Shown: positions 45,392 through 56,645, numbered from the stretch's first letter. The stretch: 64,000 bases of DNA from Propionibacterium sp. (GCA_012517965.1 JAAYTZ010000113.1:1-64000); one strand, 5' to 3'. Program-made: numbers and translations. The notes: generated by a model not told the origin, from the sequence alone.

Positions 45392-47917
45392 ATGGCGACC
45401 CGCGCGTCTTCCCCCACGCGGAGCCGTTCCGCGTCCTCCCGCACCGGGGGGGCGCGATCGGGCTCCGCCGGCACCGGAAGCAGAAGAACCACCACCTCCC
45501 GCACGAAGGCGACCGCCGCGGGCGGTTTCGCCGCGTTCGGGCGGGGCGTCGGCCGCGTGCTCGTCGCCGTGTGGCGCGGCATCGCCCGGGTCGTCGGTGG
45601 CTTCGTCCGGTCGCTCGGCAACGTGGCCCGCGAGGTCGACCCGCCGCTGCGCCGCGACGGCGCCGGGCTGGCGCTGCTGGCGTTCGCCCTGGTCACGGCG
45701 GCCGCGTTCTGGTTCGCCCTGCCCGGCCTGGGCGGCGACTGGCTGCGCCTGGGGATCTCGACGGTGTTCGGCACCTTCAGCTACGCGCTGCCGCTGTGCG
45801 CCCTGGCCATGGCGTGGCGCACGCTGCGCAACCCACAGGCCAACGGCCCCGCCGGCCGGCAGGTGGTCGGCTGGTCGGCGCTCGTCCTCGGCGTCCTGGG
45901 GCTGGTCAACATCGCCAAGGGGCTGCCCACCCCGCAGCAGCCCGAGCAGCTCCGTGCCGCCGGCGGCATGCTGGGCTTCATCTCGTCCAGCTTCCTCTCC
46001 GACCTGCTGACCCGCTGGATCGCCGCCCCCATCCTCGTGCTGGTCAGCGTGTTCGGCGTCCTGGTCGTGGTCGGGATCCCCCTGCACGAGGTGCCCGAGC
46101 GCGTCCAGCGCGTGCGCCGGGTGCTGGCGGGCGCGCGGCGTCCGGAACTCGAGTACCGCACCTCCGAGCCGTACGAGACGCCGCTGATCCTCGAGCCGGT
46201 TCCCGACGACGAGCCGCCCGCCCTCGAACCCGGACGCCCGCGGTCGCGCCGGGGACGGGCGGCCGCCGCGCCGGCGGCGTCCGCGCCGTTCGGGCTGAGC
46301 CCCGAGGAACCCGACGACCTCGACGATGCGGACGCCGGCAGCGCCCGCCCGCCGGTCAACGCGGGCCGGGCGCCCGGCGCCCGAACCGGGGACCTGGTCC
46401 CCCCGGCCCACTCGAACGCGCCGCTGCGGGCCGAGCAGTTGATGCTGTCCGGCGACGTCCAGTACGTGCTGCCCGATCCCGCCATCCTCAAGCCGGGGGA
46501 CACCCCGAAGGCCCGCACGGAGGCGTCCGACGCGATCGTGGGGCGGCTGACCGACGTGCTGTCGCAGTTCGACATCGACGCCCGCGTCACCGGCTACCAG
46601 CGGGGCCCGACGGTGACCCGGTACGCCGTCGAGCTGGGCACCGGGGTCAAGGTCGAGAAGGTGCTCTCGCTGAGCAAGAACATCGCCTACGCGGTGGCGT
46701 CGCCGGAGGTGCGGATCCTGTCGCCGATCCCGGGCAAGTCCGCCATCGGCATCGAGATCCCGAACCGGGACAAGGAGATCGTCTCGCTCGGCGACGTGCT
46801 GCGGTCGCCGCGTGCCCGGGGCGAGCAGCACCCGCTGACCGTTGGGCTGGGCAAGGACGTCGAGGGCGGCTACGTGGTCGCCAACCTCGCGAAGATGCCG
46901 CACCTGCTGGTCGCCGGCGCCACCGGGTCGGGCAAGTCGTCGTTCGTGAACTCGATGATCACCTCGATCCTGATGCGGGCCACGCCCGACGAGGTGCGCA
47001 TGCTGCTGGTCGACCCCAAGCGGGTCGAGCTGACCCACTACGAGGGCATCCCGCACCTGGTCACCAAGATCATCACGAACCCCAAGAAGGCCGCCGAGGC
47101 GCTGCAGTGGGTGTGCCGCGAGATGGACACCCGCTACGACGACCTGGCCGCGTTCGGGTTCCGGCACATCGACGACTTCAACAGGGCCATCGCGGCGGGC
47201 CAGGTCAAGCTGCCGCCCGGTTCGGAGCGCACGCTCGAGCCCTACCCCTACCTGCTGGTGATCGTCGACGAGCTGGCCGACCTGATGATGGTGGCCCCGC
47301 GCGACGTCGAGGACTCGATCGTCCGCATCACCCAGTTGGCGCGGGCGGCCGGCATCCATCTGGTGCTGGCGACGCAGCGGCCGTCCACCGATGTCGTGAC
47401 CGGCCTGATCAAGGCGAACGTTCCGTCGCGGCTGGCGTTCGCGACCTCGTCGATGACCGACTCGCGCGTGATCCTCGACCAGCCGGGCGCCGAGAAGCTG
47501 GTCGGCCAGGGGGACGGGCTGTTCCTGCCCATGGGGGCGTCGAAGCCGATCCGGGTTCAGGGTGCCTGGGTGACCGAGGCCGAGATCCGGTCGGTGGTGG
47601 CGATGGTCTCGCAGCAGCTGGCGCCCCAGTACCGCGACGACATCGCGGCCCCCGCCGAGTCGGCCAAGGTGGCGGAGGACATCGGCGACGACCTGGAGCT
47701 CGTGCTGGAGGCCGCCACGCTGGTGGTCAACCTGCAGCTGGGGTCGACCTCGATGCTGCAGCGCAAGCTGCGGGTCGGGTTCGCGAAGGCCGGCCGTCTG
47801 ATGGACATCCTGGAGACCCGCGGCGTCGTCGGGCCGTCGGAGGGCTCGAAGCCGCGCGAGGTGCTGGTCAAGCCCGACGACCTGGAGGACGTGCTCGCCA
47901 ACCTGCGCGAGGGCTGA
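45392..47917 (+). CDS. ftsK: FtsK/SpoIIIE-family DNA translocase
   Basis: An 841-residue chromosome translocase at the division septum. After a Ser/Thr/Arg-rich N terminus, three to four membrane segments lie at about residues 85-240, then a linker, then the motor. The motor contains GATGSGKSSF (Walker A), LLVIVDELADLMM (Walker B) and LATQRPSTDVVTGLIKANVPSR. The C-terminal gamma winged helix (LQLGSTSMLQRKLRVGFAKAGRLMD) that reads chromosome polarity motifs is complete. The four-membrane-helix region is typical of the actinobacterial form. The ftsK-rimO-pgsA order is disturbed here by three inserted metabolic genes. Confidence 0.95.
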   Translation: MATRASSPTRSRSASSRTGGARSGSAGTGSRRTTTSRTKATAAGGFAAFGRGVGRVLVAVWRGIARVVGGFVRSLGNVAREVDPPLRRDGAGLALLAFALVTAAAFWFALPGLGGDWLRLGISTVFGTFSYALPLCALAMAWRTLRNPQANGPAGRQVVGWSALVLGVLGLVNIAKGLPTPQQPEQLRAAGGMLGFISSSFLSDLLTRWIAAPILVLVSVFGVLVVVGIPLHEVPERVQRVRRVLAGARRPELEYRTSEPYETPLILEPVPDDEPPALEPGRPRSRRGRAAAAPAASAPFGLSPEEPDDLDDADAGSARPPVNAGRAPGARTGDLVPPAHSNAPLRAEQLMLSGDVQYVLPDPAILKPGDTPKARTEASDAIVGRLTDVLSQFDIDARVTGYQRGPTVTRYAVELGTGVKVEKVLSLSKNIAYAVASPEVRILSPIPGKSAIGIEIPNRDKEIVSLGDVLRSPRARGEQHPLTVGLGKDVEGGYVVANLAKMPHLLVAGATGSGKSSFVNSMITSILMRATPDEVRMLLVDPKRVELTHYEGIPHLVTKIITNPKKAAEALQWVCREMDTRYDDLAAFGFRHIDDFNRAIAAGQVKLPPGSERTLEPYPYLLVIVDELADLMMVAPRDVEDSIVRITQLARAAGIHLVLATQRPSTDVVTGLIKANVPSRLAFATSSMTDSRVILDQPGAEKLVGQGDGLFLPMGASKPIRVQGAWVTEAEIRSVVAMVSQQLAPQYRDDIAAPAESAKVAEDIGDDLELVLEAATLVVNLQLGSTSMLQRKLRVGFAKAGRLMDILETRGVVGPSEGSKPREVLVKPDDLEDVLANLREG

Positions 47918-47948
47918 GTCTCGCTCGGCGTCCGTGCCACGATGGGGC

Positions 47949-49316
47949 ATGGACGCCGACCTGCTGATCCGCAACGCCCGCCTCGTCGCCACCCTGGACG
48001 CCGACCGCCGGGAGCTGCCCGGCGGCTGGGTCGCGATCACGGACGGCCTGGTCAGCGGAGTGGGGGCCGCCGCCGATCCCGAACCCGCCGCGCGCGAGAC
48101 CCTGGACGCCGCGGCGTGCCTGGTCACGCCGGGCCTGGTGAACACCCACCATCACCTCTACCAGAACCTGACCCGGGCCTATCGGCCGATGACGAGCGCG
48201 CCGCTGTTCGGCTGGCTGCAGACCCTCTACCCGCTGTGGCGGGGCCTCAACGAGGAGGCGTCCTACGCCTCGGCGTGGGTGGGGCTCGCCGAGCTGGCCC
48301 TGTCGGGGTGCACGACGAGCACCGACCACCTCTACCTGCACCCCCGCGACGGCGGCGACCTGCTGAGCGCCGAGATCCAGGCGGCCCGCGACCTCGGCGT
48401 CCGGTTCCACCCGACCCGCGGGTCGATGAGCCTGTCGGCGAAGGACGGCGGCCTGCCGCCCGACGATGTGGTCGCCGACGACGACGAGATCCTGGCCGCG
48501 TGCGAGGACGCCGTCGCACGCCACCACGACCCCAGCCACGGCGCCATGGTGCGGATCGCGCTGGCGCCCTGTTCGCCGTTCTCGGTGACCCGGGAGCTGA
48601 TGGTGCGGTCGGCGGAGCTGGCCGAGCGGCTCGGCGTCCGCCTGCACACGCACTTCGCGGAGAACGCCGAGGACGACGCGTTCTCGCTGGAACGGTACGG
48701 GTGCCGCCCCTACCAGTATCTGGAGGACGTGGGCTGGGTGACCGACCGCACCTGGGTGGCGCACTGCGTGATGCCGAACGAGGCCGAGATCGCGAAGCTG
48801 GGGGCGGCGCGCGTCGGCGCGGCCCACTGCCCGTCGTCGAACCTGATCCTCGCGTCGGGGATCGCTCCGGTGGTCGCTCTGCGGCGCGCCGGCGTCCACG
48901 TGGGGCTCGGGGTCGACGGTTCGTCGTCGGCGGATTCCGGGTCGCTGTGGCTGGAGGCCCGCCAGGCCATGCTGCTGGCGAAGCTGCGCGACGGAGCGGG
49001 GGCGGCGGACGCCCGGCTGGCCCTGGAGCTGGCGACCGTCGGCGGGGCGGGCTGCCTGGGGCGGAGCGGCGAGATCGGCGTCCTGGCCGTGGGGTCGGTC
49101 GGCGACGTTGCCGTCTGGGATCTGACCGGGATCACCTTCGCCGGCGCGATCGACGACGCCGTCGAGGCGTGGCTGCGCTGCGGACCGGCCGCCGCGCGCG
49201 ACACGATCGTGGCGGGCCGGGCGATCGTGCGCGACGGCGTCCTGGTGTCGTCGCGGGTGCCCGAGATGCTGCGCCTGCACGAGGCGCACGCCCGCCGGCT
49301 GCAGGGTCTGCTCTGA
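47949..49316 (+). CDS. Amidohydrolase, probable 8-oxoguanine deaminase
   Basis: A 455-residue amidohydrolase of the AtzA/TrzN/SsnA group. Metal ligands are in VNTHHHLYQNLTRAY and the HTHFAEN and GVDGSSSADSG segments. The overall pattern, including LFGWLQTLYPLWRGL and STDHLYLHP, fits 8-oxoguanine deaminase family proteins that salvage oxidised guanine or related heterocycles. Substrate is inferred from family resemblance. CACGAT close to the start may give a near-leaderless transcript. It is convergent with the lipoprotein hydrolase, only ten bases apart. Confidence 0.82.
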   Translation: MDADLLIRNARLVATLDADRRELPGGWVAITDGLVSGVGAAADPEPAARETLDAAACLVTPGLVNTHHHLYQNLTRAYRPMTSAPLFGWLQTLYPLWRGLNEEASYASAWVGLAELALSGCTTSTDHLYLHPRDGGDLLSAEIQAARDLGVRFHPTRGSMSLSAKDGGLPPDDVVADDDEILAACEDAVARHHDPSHGAMVRIALAPCSPFSVTRELMVRSAELAERLGVRLHTHFAENAEDDAFSLERYGCRPYQYLEDVGWVTDRTWVAHCVMPNEAEIAKLGAARVGAAHCPSSNLILASGIAPVVALRRAGVHVGLGVDGSSSADSGSLWLEARQAMLLAKLRDGAGAADARLALELATVGGAGCLGRSGEIGVLAVGSVGDVAVWDLTGITFAGAIDDAVEAWLRCGPAAARDTIVAGRAIVRDGVLVSSRVPEMLRLHEAHARRLQGLL

Positions 49317-49325
49317 CGGCGGCGA

Positions 49326-50321
49326 TCAGGCCAGGACGCGCGCCAGGAAGGGCACGACCAGGCCCTGGAGCACCTCCGGGGAGTAGAGGCGCCCGTCGAT
49401 ATGGCCCGCCGTGATCAGCTCCAACTGCACCGGGCCGCCCGCGGCGGCCAGGGCGGACGCCATCCTGCGGCTCTGCGCGGGGGGCACCACGCAGTCCTCG
49501 GTGCCGTGCACCAGCAGCATCGGCGTCCGGCGGCCGGCCGCGTGCGAGACGGGGCTCGCGGCGACGGCGGCCCGGAGGCCCGCGCCGCGGGTGGGGTCGG
49601 CGCCCAGCAGCGCGGCGACGACGGCGGTGCCGGCCGCCGGCAGCGGACAGCCTGCCTCCGTGAGGTCGACTCCCAGGTTGGTCAGATCGGACACCCCGTA
49701 GAGGCTGACGACGGCCCGGGCCGAGGAGGGTGGCCCGGCGACACCCTCCGCGCCCTCCCAGGCGGGCTCGTCGGCGGTGAGCGCGGTCAACTGGGCGAGG
49801 TGCGCGCCCGCGGAGTCGCCGGCGAGCGCGACCCGGTCGGCGTCCAGGGCGAGTTCGTCGGCGTGGGCGCGCAGGAAGCGGACCGCGGCCTTCACGTCGT
49901 GCAGCTGAGCGGGGAACCGCGCCTGCGCGCTGAACCGGTACTGCACGCTCGCCACCGCCCAGCCCTGCGCCAGCAGCGCCTCCCGGAGCGCGCCGTAACC
50001 GGTGCCCGCGGGCATCGCCTTGTCGCCGAAGGCCCACGACCCGCCGTGCACGAACACCACCACCGGCCAGGGGCCCCGACCCGCGGGGAAGTGCACGTCG
50101 AGGGCTTGCCGGGTCGGGTCGGTGCCGGCGTAGGGGACGTCCGTCAGCGTGCCGCCGGGCCGGGGGTCGAGCGCCGGCGTGCCGGGCGTGGTGGCGGACG
50201 GGAGGGCGGCCGGGGGCGCGCCGGGGGCGTCCGCCGGGGGGCTCGTGGCCGGCGCCGCCCCGCAGCCCGCGAGCAGCAGGAGCGCCATCGCCGCCGCGAC
50301 CCCGCGGCCGACCCTGGTCAT
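49326..50321 (-). CDS. Alpha/beta-hydrolase lipoprotein
   Basis: A 331-residue esterase-like protein. The N terminus has a lipoprotein signal peptide with lipobox LLAGC (Cys at about residue 20), then a Pro/Ala-rich linker, then an alpha/beta-hydrolase domain. The oxyanion motif [12 protein letters not shown], nucleophile GDSAGAH, Asp in HGTEDCVV and His in TAGHID complete a BD-FAE/HSL-type triad. It probably cleaves acyl esters on the outer face of the membrane. It is 13 bases downstream of the aminotransferase stop on the same strand. Confidence 0.88.
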   Translation of the reverse strand: MTRVGRGVAAAMALLLLAGCGAAPATSPPADAPGAPPAALPSATTPGTPALDPRPGGTLTDVPYAGTDPTRQALDVHFPAGRGPWPVVVFVHGGSWAFGDKAMPAGTGYGALREALLAQGWAVASVQYRFSAQARFPAQLHDVKAAVRFLRAHADELALDADRVALAGDSAGAHLAQLTALTADEPAWEGAEGVAGPPSSARAVVSLYGVSDLTNLGVDLTEAGCPLPAAGTAVVAALLGADPTRGAGLRAAVAASPVSHAAGRRTPMLLVHGTEDCVVPPAQSRRMASALAAAGGPVQLELITAGHIDGRLYSPEVLQGLVVPFLARVLA

Positions 50322-50334
50322 CCGAGGCGCCGGG

Positions 50335-51555
50335 TCAGGAACGCTTCGTCTCCAGGAACGAGGCGATGCGCCCGATGGCCTCGGTGAGCATGCCGACGTC
50401 GGGCAGCGCCACCAGGCGGAAGTGGTCCGGTTGGGGCCAGTTGAAGCCGGTGCCGTGGGTCACCAGGATCTTCTTGGCGCGCAGCAGCTCGATGACGAAC
50501 GCCTGGTCGTCCTCGATCGGGTACACGTCGGGGTCGAGGCGCGGGAACACGTACAGCGCGCCCTGCGGTTCGACGCAGCTGACCCCGGGAATCTGGTTGA
50601 GCAGCTTCCAGGCGAGCTTGCTCTGGTCGTAGAACCGGCCGCCCGGGACGATGTACTCGTTGATGCTCTGGTACCCGCCGAGCGCGGTCTGGATGGCCTG
50701 CTGCCCGGGCACGTTGGAGCACATCCGCATGTTCGCGAGCAGCGTGATGCCCTCGATGAAGTCGGACGCCATCTCCTTCGGCCCGGTGATCACGACCCAA
50801 CCGGCCCGGTAGCCGCACACGCGGTAGGCCTTCGACAGGCCGCTGAACGTCAGGCAGAGCACGTCGTCGCCGGCGAACGTGGCGGTGTGGTGGTGCACGT
50901 GGTTGTCGAAGATGATCTTCTCGTAGATCTCGTCCGAGAACAGCACCAGTTGGTGCCGCCGGGCGATGTCGACGAGGCCCTTGACGATCTCCTCGCTGTA
51001 GACCGCGCCGGTGGGGTTGTTGGGGTTGATGATCACCATCGCCTTGGTGTGCTCGGTGATCTTGGCCTCGATGTCGGCGAGGTCGGGGTTCCAGTCGTTC
51101 GTCTCGTCGCACAGGTAGTGGACGGCCTTGCCGCCGGACAGCGTGACGGCACCGGTCCACAGGGGGTAGTCGGGCGCCGGGACGAGGATCTCGTCACCGT
51201 CGTCGGTGTAGGCCTGCAGCACGAGCGAGATCAACTCGCTGACGCCGTTGCCGATGTAGACGTCGTCGACGTCGACGCCGGTGAGGCCCTTCGACTGGTA
51301 GTAGTTGGCGACGGCGGTGCGCGCCGAGTAGATGCCGCGGCTGTCGGAGTACCCCTGCGACTCGGGCAGGTGGTGGATCATGCTGGCCACGATGGCTTCG
51401 GGCGCCTCGAAGCCGAACGGTGCCGGGTTGCCGATGTTGAGCTTGAGGATCTTGTGCCCCTCGGCCTCCAACCGCTGGGCCTCGACGAGGATGGGCCCCC
51501 GCACGTCGTAGCGGACACCCGCGAGCTTGCGGCTCTGGTAGATCTTTCGGCGCAT
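50335..51555 (-). CDS. Alanine (glutamate-pyruvate) aminotransferase, AlaA-like
   Basis: A 406-residue class I/II PLP aminotransferase. The start ([48 protein letters not shown]) is closely like AlaA enzymes. [25 protein letters not shown] and the PLP-lysine segment [18 protein letters not shown] are present. It makes alanine from pyruvate and glutamate. The track ORF extends further upstream, but ATG 51555 is one base after the predicted +1 from an AATAAT box. Its promoter overlaps the divergent rimO promoter. Confidence 0.92.
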   Translation of the reverse strand: MRRKIYQSRKLAGVRYDVRGPILVEAQRLEAEGHKILKLNIGNPAPFGFEAPEAIVASMIHHLPESQGYSDSRGIYSARTAVANYYQSKGLTGVDVDDVYIGNGVSELISLVLQAYTDDGDEILVPAPDYPLWTGAVTLSGGKAVHYLCDETNDWNPDLADIEAKITEHTKAMVIINPNNPTGAVYSEEIVKGLVDIARRHQLVLFSDEIYEKIIFDNHVHHHTATFAGDDVLCLTFSGLSKAYRVCGYRAGWVVITGPKEMASDFIEGITLLANMRMCSNVPGQQAIQTALGGYQSINEYIVPGGRFYDQSKLAWKLLNQIPGVSCVEPQGALYVFPRLDPDVYPIEDDQAFVIELLRAKKILVTHGTGFNWPQPDHFRLVALPDVGMLTEAIGRIASFLETKRS

Positions 51556-51562
51556 GGGCGCG

Positions 51563-51582
51563 ATTATTCCACCCACTACGCT
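51563..51582. promoter_or_regulatory. Overlapping divergent leaderless promoters
   Basis: In the 33-base gap between the aminotransferase and rimO, AATAAT (51568-51563, minus) places +1 one base before ATG 51555, and TACGCT (51577-51582, plus) places +1 exactly at the rimO GTG 51589. Each -35 region must lie inside the other promoter or gene. Confidence 0.6.
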
Positions 51583-51588
51583 GGGCCG

Positions 51589-53061
51589 GTGACCGACCCC
51601 ACCACCGTCCACATCGTCTCGCTGGGCTGCGCCCGCAACGAGGTCGACTCCGACGAGTTGGCCGGACGCCTCGAGGCCGGCGGCTTCCGGCTCGTCGACG
51701 AGCCCGCGGACGCCGAGGCGATCGTCGTCAACACCTGCGGCTTCATCGACTCGGCGAAGAAGGACTCGATCGACACGCTGCTCGCCGCCGCCGACCTCAA
51801 GGGCGGCACCACGCGGCGTGTCGTGGCGGTGGGCTGTCTCGCCGAGCGGTACGGCCGCGAACTCGCCGAGGCCCTTCCCGAAGCGGACGCCGTCCTGGGC
51901 TTCGACGCCTACGCCGAGATCGACGCCCGGCTGCGCCGGATCATGGCGGGCGAGCACCTCGAGGCCCACGTCCCGGCCGATCGGCGCCGACTGTTGCCGC
52001 TGGCGCCTTCGGACCGCCGGCCCGCGGTCGCCGACGTCGCGGTGCCCGGCCTCTTCCAACCCCAGCTGCTGCAACCCACGGACGCCCCGGCGCACCCCGA
52101 TCTGCCCGCGGCGGCCGTCCCGGCGTCCGGGCCGCGGCCGATCCGCCGCCGGCTGACGCCCGGCCCGTCGGCGCCGGTGAAGATCGCGTCCGGCTGCGAC
52201 CGGCGCTGCGCTTTCTGTGCCATCCCGAGCTTCCGCGGCTCGTTCGTGTCGCGGCCCGTGGCCGACGTGGTCGCCGAGGTGCGCGCCCTGGTGGAGCAGG
52301 GCGTCCGGGAGGCCTTCCTGGTCTCCGAGAACTCGACCTCCTACGGCAAGGACCTCCGCGACCCGGACGCCCTCCCGCGCCTGCTGCGCGAACTGTCGGC
52401 GATCGACGGGCTGGAGTGGGTCCGGGTGAGTTACCTGCAGCCCGCGGAGGTGCGGCCGGGTCTGATCGAGGCGATGTGCGCCACCGAGAAGGTCGTGCCC
52501 TACTTCGACCTGTCGTTTCAGCACGCCTCGACCCCGGTGCTACGCCGGATGCGGCGCTACGGCAGCCCGGAGCAGTTCCTGGGGCTGCTCGACCGCATCC
52601 GGTCGCTGGTGCCGCACGCGGGCGTCCGTAGCAACGTGATCGTGGGCTTCCCCGGAGAGACGGACGCCGACGTGCAGACCCTGGTCGACTTCGTCTCCGC
52701 GGCCCGCCTGGACGCCCTCGGTGTCTTCCCGTACTCCGACGAGGAGGGCACCGAGGGGGCCGGCCTGGCCGCCCACGTCGACCCGGACACTGTCGCGGAG
52801 CGGTTCGACCGGGTCGCCACGCTGGCGTCCGCCCTGTGCGACGCCCGGGCGGAGGAGCGGATCGGCGAACGCGTCCGGGTGCTGATCGAAGCCCGCGAGG
52901 GCGACGCGGCGGTGGGGCGGGCGGCCCATCAGGGGCCCGAGGTGGACGGGACGACCCAACTGGCGGATCCGGCCGGCCGTTACCGGATCGGGGACCTGGT
53001 CTGGGGTAGGGTCGCCTCGTCCGTGGGTGTGGACCTGATCGCCGAGGGAGAGCGTCCGTGA
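51589..53061 (+). CDS. rimO: Ribosomal protein uS12 methylthiotransferase
   Basis: A 490-residue radical-SAM enzyme that methylthiolates an aspartate of ribosomal protein S12. The MTTase N-terminal domain has [10 protein letters not shown] and [14 protein letters not shown]; the radical-SAM cysteines are in [17 protein letters not shown]; a TRAM-like end is present. An unusual Pro/Ala-rich insert of about 60 residues separates the two domains (around 130-190). GTG 51589 is chosen at the leaderless position. It overlaps pgsA by four bases. Confidence 0.95.
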   Translation: MTDPTTVHIVSLGCARNEVDSDELAGRLEAGGFRLVDEPADAEAIVVNTCGFIDSAKKDSIDTLLAAADLKGGTTRRVVAVGCLAERYGRELAEALPEADAVLGFDAYAEIDARLRRIMAGEHLEAHVPADRRRLLPLAPSDRRPAVADVAVPGLFQPQLLQPTDAPAHPDLPAAAVPASGPRPIRRRLTPGPSAPVKIASGCDRRCAFCAIPSFRGSFVSRPVADVVAEVRALVEQGVREAFLVSENSTSYGKDLRDPDALPRLLRELSAIDGLEWVRVSYLQPAEVRPGLIEAMCATEKVVPYFDLSFQHASTPVLRRMRRYGSPEQFLGLLDRIRSLVPHAGVRSNVIVGFPGETDADVQTLVDFVSAARLDALGVFPYSDEEGTEGAGLAAHVDPDTVAERFDRVATLASALCDARAEERIGERVRVLIEAREGDAAVGRAAHQGPEVDGTTQLADPAGRYRIGDLVWGRVASSVGVDLIAEGERP

Positions 53062-53666
53062 GTGCCCCGAGCCAGCCGGTGAAGCCGAGCAACTGGAACG
53101 TGCCCAACGTGCTGACGGCGATCCGGTTGGTCCTGGTGCCGGTGTTCGCGTGGCTGCTGCTGGCCCACCCGGCCGACCCAGGGCTGCGCTGGGTGGCGAA
53201 CGCGGTGTTCATCGCGGCGATCCTCACGGACATGGCCGACGGGAAGATCGCCCGGAAGTACAACCTGGTCACGAACTTCGGGAAGCTGTGGGATCCGATC
53301 GCCGACAAGGCGCTCACCGGCATGGGCTTCATCGGCCTGTCGATCCTCGGCGAGCTGCCGTGGTGGATCACCGTGATCATCCTGCTGCGGGAGTGGGGGA
53401 TCACGATCCTGCGGTTCTGGATCCTGAAGTACGGCACGGTCATGGCGGCCAACAAGGGCGGCAAGCTGAAGACCGTGACGCAGTCGGTCGGCCTGGCGAT
53501 GTTCATCCCCGGCCTGGCGTTCCTGCCCGCCTGGTGGGGTGTGATCGCCTGGGTCGTGATGATCGCCGCCTTCGCCCTGACCGTCTGGACCGGCGCCGAC
53601 TACCTGATCGCCGCCAAGAAGACCCGCGACGCCTACCACGCCGAACACCCTGAGGAGAAGAAGTGA
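53058..53666 (+). CDS. pgsA: CDP-diacylglycerol-glycerol-3-phosphate 3-phosphatidyltransferase
   Basis: A 202-residue membrane enzyme of phosphatidylglycerol synthesis. The CDP-alcohol phosphotransferase signature reads [27 protein letters not shown], with four to six membrane segments around it. GTG overlaps the rimO stop (GTGA), and its own stop overlaps cinA in the same way. The tail is basic/acidic ([11 protein letters not shown]). Order rimO-pgsA-cinA-clgR is typical of actinobacteria. Confidence 0.94.
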   Translation: MSAPSQPVKPSNWNVPNVLTAIRLVLVPVFAWLLLAHPADPGLRWVANAVFIAAILTDMADGKIARKYNLVTNFGKLWDPIADKALTGMGFIGLSILGELPWWITVIILLREWGITILRFWILKYGTVMAANKGGKLKTVTQSVGLAMFIPGLAFLPAWWGVIAWVVMIAAFALTVWTGADYLIAAKKTRDAYHAEHPEEKK

Positions 53667-54163
53667 CCGACCTGCTCGCCCTCGCCAAGAAGGTGCTCAA
53701 GACGCTGACCGAGCGCGACCTCACGCTCGCCACCGCGGAGTCGCTCACCGGCGGGCTCCTCGGAGCGACGATCACCGAGGTGCCCGGCGCGTCGAAGGTC
53801 TACCTGGGCGGGGCCATCGCCTACACGACACCGGTCAAGGAGTCGCTGCTCGCGGTCGACCACAAGGAGATCGAGGCGTTCACCGTCGTGAGCTCCCAGG
53901 TGGCGTCGGGGATGGCGTCCGGCATTCACGACGCCACCGGTGCCGACTGGTGCATCGCCGTCACCGGCGTCGCCGGGCCCGACCCGAGCGAGGGCCACGA
54001 CCCGGGTGAGGTGTGGATCTGCGTGCGCGGCCCCCAGATCGGCGCCCTGCCGCCGGCGGTGCACACGCAGCAGTTCCAGTTCGCGGGGGACCGGCAGGCG
54101 GTCCGGCAGGCGACGGTGGAGGGCGCGCTGTCGATGCTCCTGCGTGTCCTGTCGCCCGTGTAG
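53663..54163 (+). CDS. CinA C-terminal-type nicotinamide-nucleotide amidohydrolase
   Basis: A 166-residue stand-alone CinA C-terminal domain (PncC type), which deamidates NMN to nicotinate mononucleotide. TAESLTGGLLGATITEVPGAS, GGAIAYTTPVK and AVTGVAGPDP are the family motifs. The N-terminal molybdopterin-binding half of full CinA is absent. GTG overlaps the pgsA stop. A TAGGGT sequence that includes its own stop codon could start transcription of clgR. Confidence 0.92.
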   Translation: MTDLLALAKKVLKTLTERDLTLATAESLTGGLLGATITEVPGASKVYLGGAIAYTTPVKESLLAVDHKEIEAFTVVSSQVASGMASGIHDATGADWCIAVTGVAGPDPSEGHDPGEVWICVRGPQIGALPPAVHTQQFQFAGDRQAVRQATVEGALSMLLRVLSPV

Positions 54164-54226
54164 GGTGGCTCTCTCGGAGACGATCTCGGACGCCTGCCGA
54201 CTGGGCGCTCTGGGAGGGGAGGTGTG

Positions 54227-54511
54227 ATGCAGGGATTGTTGATGCGCGATCTGCTCGGGCGGACGCTGCGCGAGGTCCGGATGGCGTCCGGCCTGACCCT
54301 GCGTGACGTGTCCTCCTCGGCGCGGGTGTCGCTGGGCTACCTCTCGGAGATCGAGCGTGGCCAGAAGGAGGCCTCCAGCGAGTTGCTGGCCGCCGTCTGC
54401 GCCGCGTTGTCGGTGCCCCTGGGCGAGGTGTTGCGCTCGGTCGCGGACAAGGCGGACGCCGTCGCGACCGTGACGCCGCTGCCCGTCCACGACGGCGCCC
54501 GGGCCGCCTGA
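54227..54511 (+). CDS. clgR: ClgR-like XRE-family transcription regulator
   Basis: A 94-residue helix-turn-helix protein: [52 protein letters not shown] matches the ClgR group, which activates clp protease and stress genes in actinobacteria. Position after pgsA-cinA and before recA is the conserved one. ATG 54227 is preferred over GTG 54224; a GGGAGGGGAGG tract precedes both. ClgR in Corynebacterium and mycobacteria also acts on DNA-repair promoters, which fits its neighbour. Confidence 0.85.
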   Translation: MQGLLMRDLLGRTLREVRMASGLTLRDVSSSARVSLGYLSEIERGQKEASSELLAAVCAALSVPLGEVLRSVADKADAVATVTPLPVHDGARAA

Positions 54512-54515
54512 CGCG

Positions 54516-54710
54516 GTGCGCGAGACCGAACTGCGCCGCCGGCTGGTGAAGCATCTGGGGGCCGCCTACGCGTCCGCGTGGGCCGCCCAGACCACCCTCG
54601 GCGAACTGGGCAGCCGAACCGTCGAGGAGGCGATCGCCGACGGGGTCGACTTCGCGCGCATCTGGCGGGCGGTGTGGTCGGCGTTGGACCTGCCGGAATC
54701 GGAGCGTTAG
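54516..54710 (+). CDS. DUF3046 family small protein
   Basis: A 64-residue protein (MRETELRRRLVKHLGAAYASAWAAQTTLGELGSRTVEEAIADG region) typical of the DUF3046 gene just upstream of recA in actinobacteria. GTG 54516 starts five bases after the clgR stop. It is helical and soluble; no function is known. The 166-base gap to recA holds the SOS promoter. Confidence 0.85.
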   Translation: MRETELRRRLVKHLGAAYASAWAAQTTLGELGSRTVEEAIADGVDFARIWRAVWSALDLPESER

Positions 54711-54734
54711 CCCGCTCCGCGTGTCGCGCCCCGT

Positions 54735-54750
54735 TCGAACACGTGTTCGG
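54735..54750. promoter_or_regulatory. LexA (SOS) box of recA
   Basis: TCGAAC-ACGT-GTTCGG differs by one base from the actinobacterial LexA consensus TCGAAC-N4-GTTCGA. It is directly followed by TAGTGT (54751-54756), a -10 box, so LexA would block the promoter spacer. Confidence 0.88.
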
Positions 54751-54831
54751 TAGTGTGGTCGTCGAGCACAACGATCGTGGGTGGTTGTCCACAGCGGACG
54801 GGGCGGGTGACGGAATGTCGGAGCCGGTTCC

Positions 54832-54837
54832 TACAGT
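54832..54837 (+). promoter_or_regulatory. Second candidate recA promoter (-10)
   Basis: TACAGT 40 bases before the recA ATG could be a LexA-independent start, similar to the two-promoter design of mycobacterial recA. The -35 region is weak. Confidence 0.35.
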
Positions 54838-54876
54838 GAGAGCGACCCGAGACGAAGGCACGAAAGGAACACGGTC

Positions 54877-56031
<1,155 letters not shown>

Positions 56032-56038
56032 GCCGGGC

Positions 56039-56590
56039 GTGCCACGCCACAGGCACGGACGGGCCGAGCCGGAGGGCCGCGACAGCGGCCCACCGGCCGA
56101 CCCGGTCGCGGTCGCCCGGGAGATCGCCCTGCGCCAGCTCACCGCGCGCAGCCGCACCCGCGCCGAACTCGAACGGGCGCTGGGCAGCCGGGGCGTCCCG
56201 CCCGACGCCGCGGCCGAGGTGCTCGACCGGTTCGAGGAGTTGCGGCTCGTCGACGACGCCGGCTTCGCCGAACAGTGGGTGGAGAGCCGGCAGCGGGCCG
56301 GGCGCAGCGCCCGCGTCCTGGGGCAGGAGTTGCGCGCCAAGGGGGTGGACGCCGAGACCGTCACCGAGACGCTGGCGCACCTCGACGACGAGTCCGATTA
56401 CCGGGCCGCGTTGGCGTTCGCGCACCGCAAGGTGCGCTCCCTGCGGGGGGTGACGCCCCAGGTCCGCGATCGTCGGCTCACCGGCGCGCTGGCCCGGCGC
56501 GGGTTCTCGTCGCCGGTGATCCGGCGGGTCCTCGCCGAGGTGACCGGGGGGCTGGTCGAGCCGGAGGAGTGCGACCCGGCCGCGGACTGA
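56039..56590 (+). CDS. recX: Regulatory protein RecX
   Basis: A 183-residue helical-repeat inhibitor of RecA. Three-helix repeats are visible (AREIALRQLTARSRTRAELERAL, VLDRFEELRLVDDAGFAEQWVESR, RRLTGALARRGFSSPVIRRVL). It starts eight bases after recA, so both are made from one transcript. The N-terminal ~25 residues are charged and variable. The hairpin downstream separates it from rny. Confidence 0.92.
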   Translation: MPRHRHGRAEPEGRDSGPPADPVAVAREIALRQLTARSRTRAELERALGSRGVPPDAAAEVLDRFEELRLVDDAGFAEQWVESRQRAGRSARVLGQELRAKGVDAETVTETLAHLDDESDYRAALAFAHRKVRSLRGVTPQVRDRRLTGALARRGFSSPVIRRVLAEVTGGLVEPEECDPAAD

Positions 56591-56645
56591 GGCCTCGGAA
56601 CGCGGTGGTCGCGGCGCACGGGCAGTCCCGCCCGCATGGTGTACC

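Noticed and set aside
44957-48145. 1062-residue minus-strand ORF
   Set aside because: Antisense to thiL and ftsK, both with complete motifs; a composition shadow.
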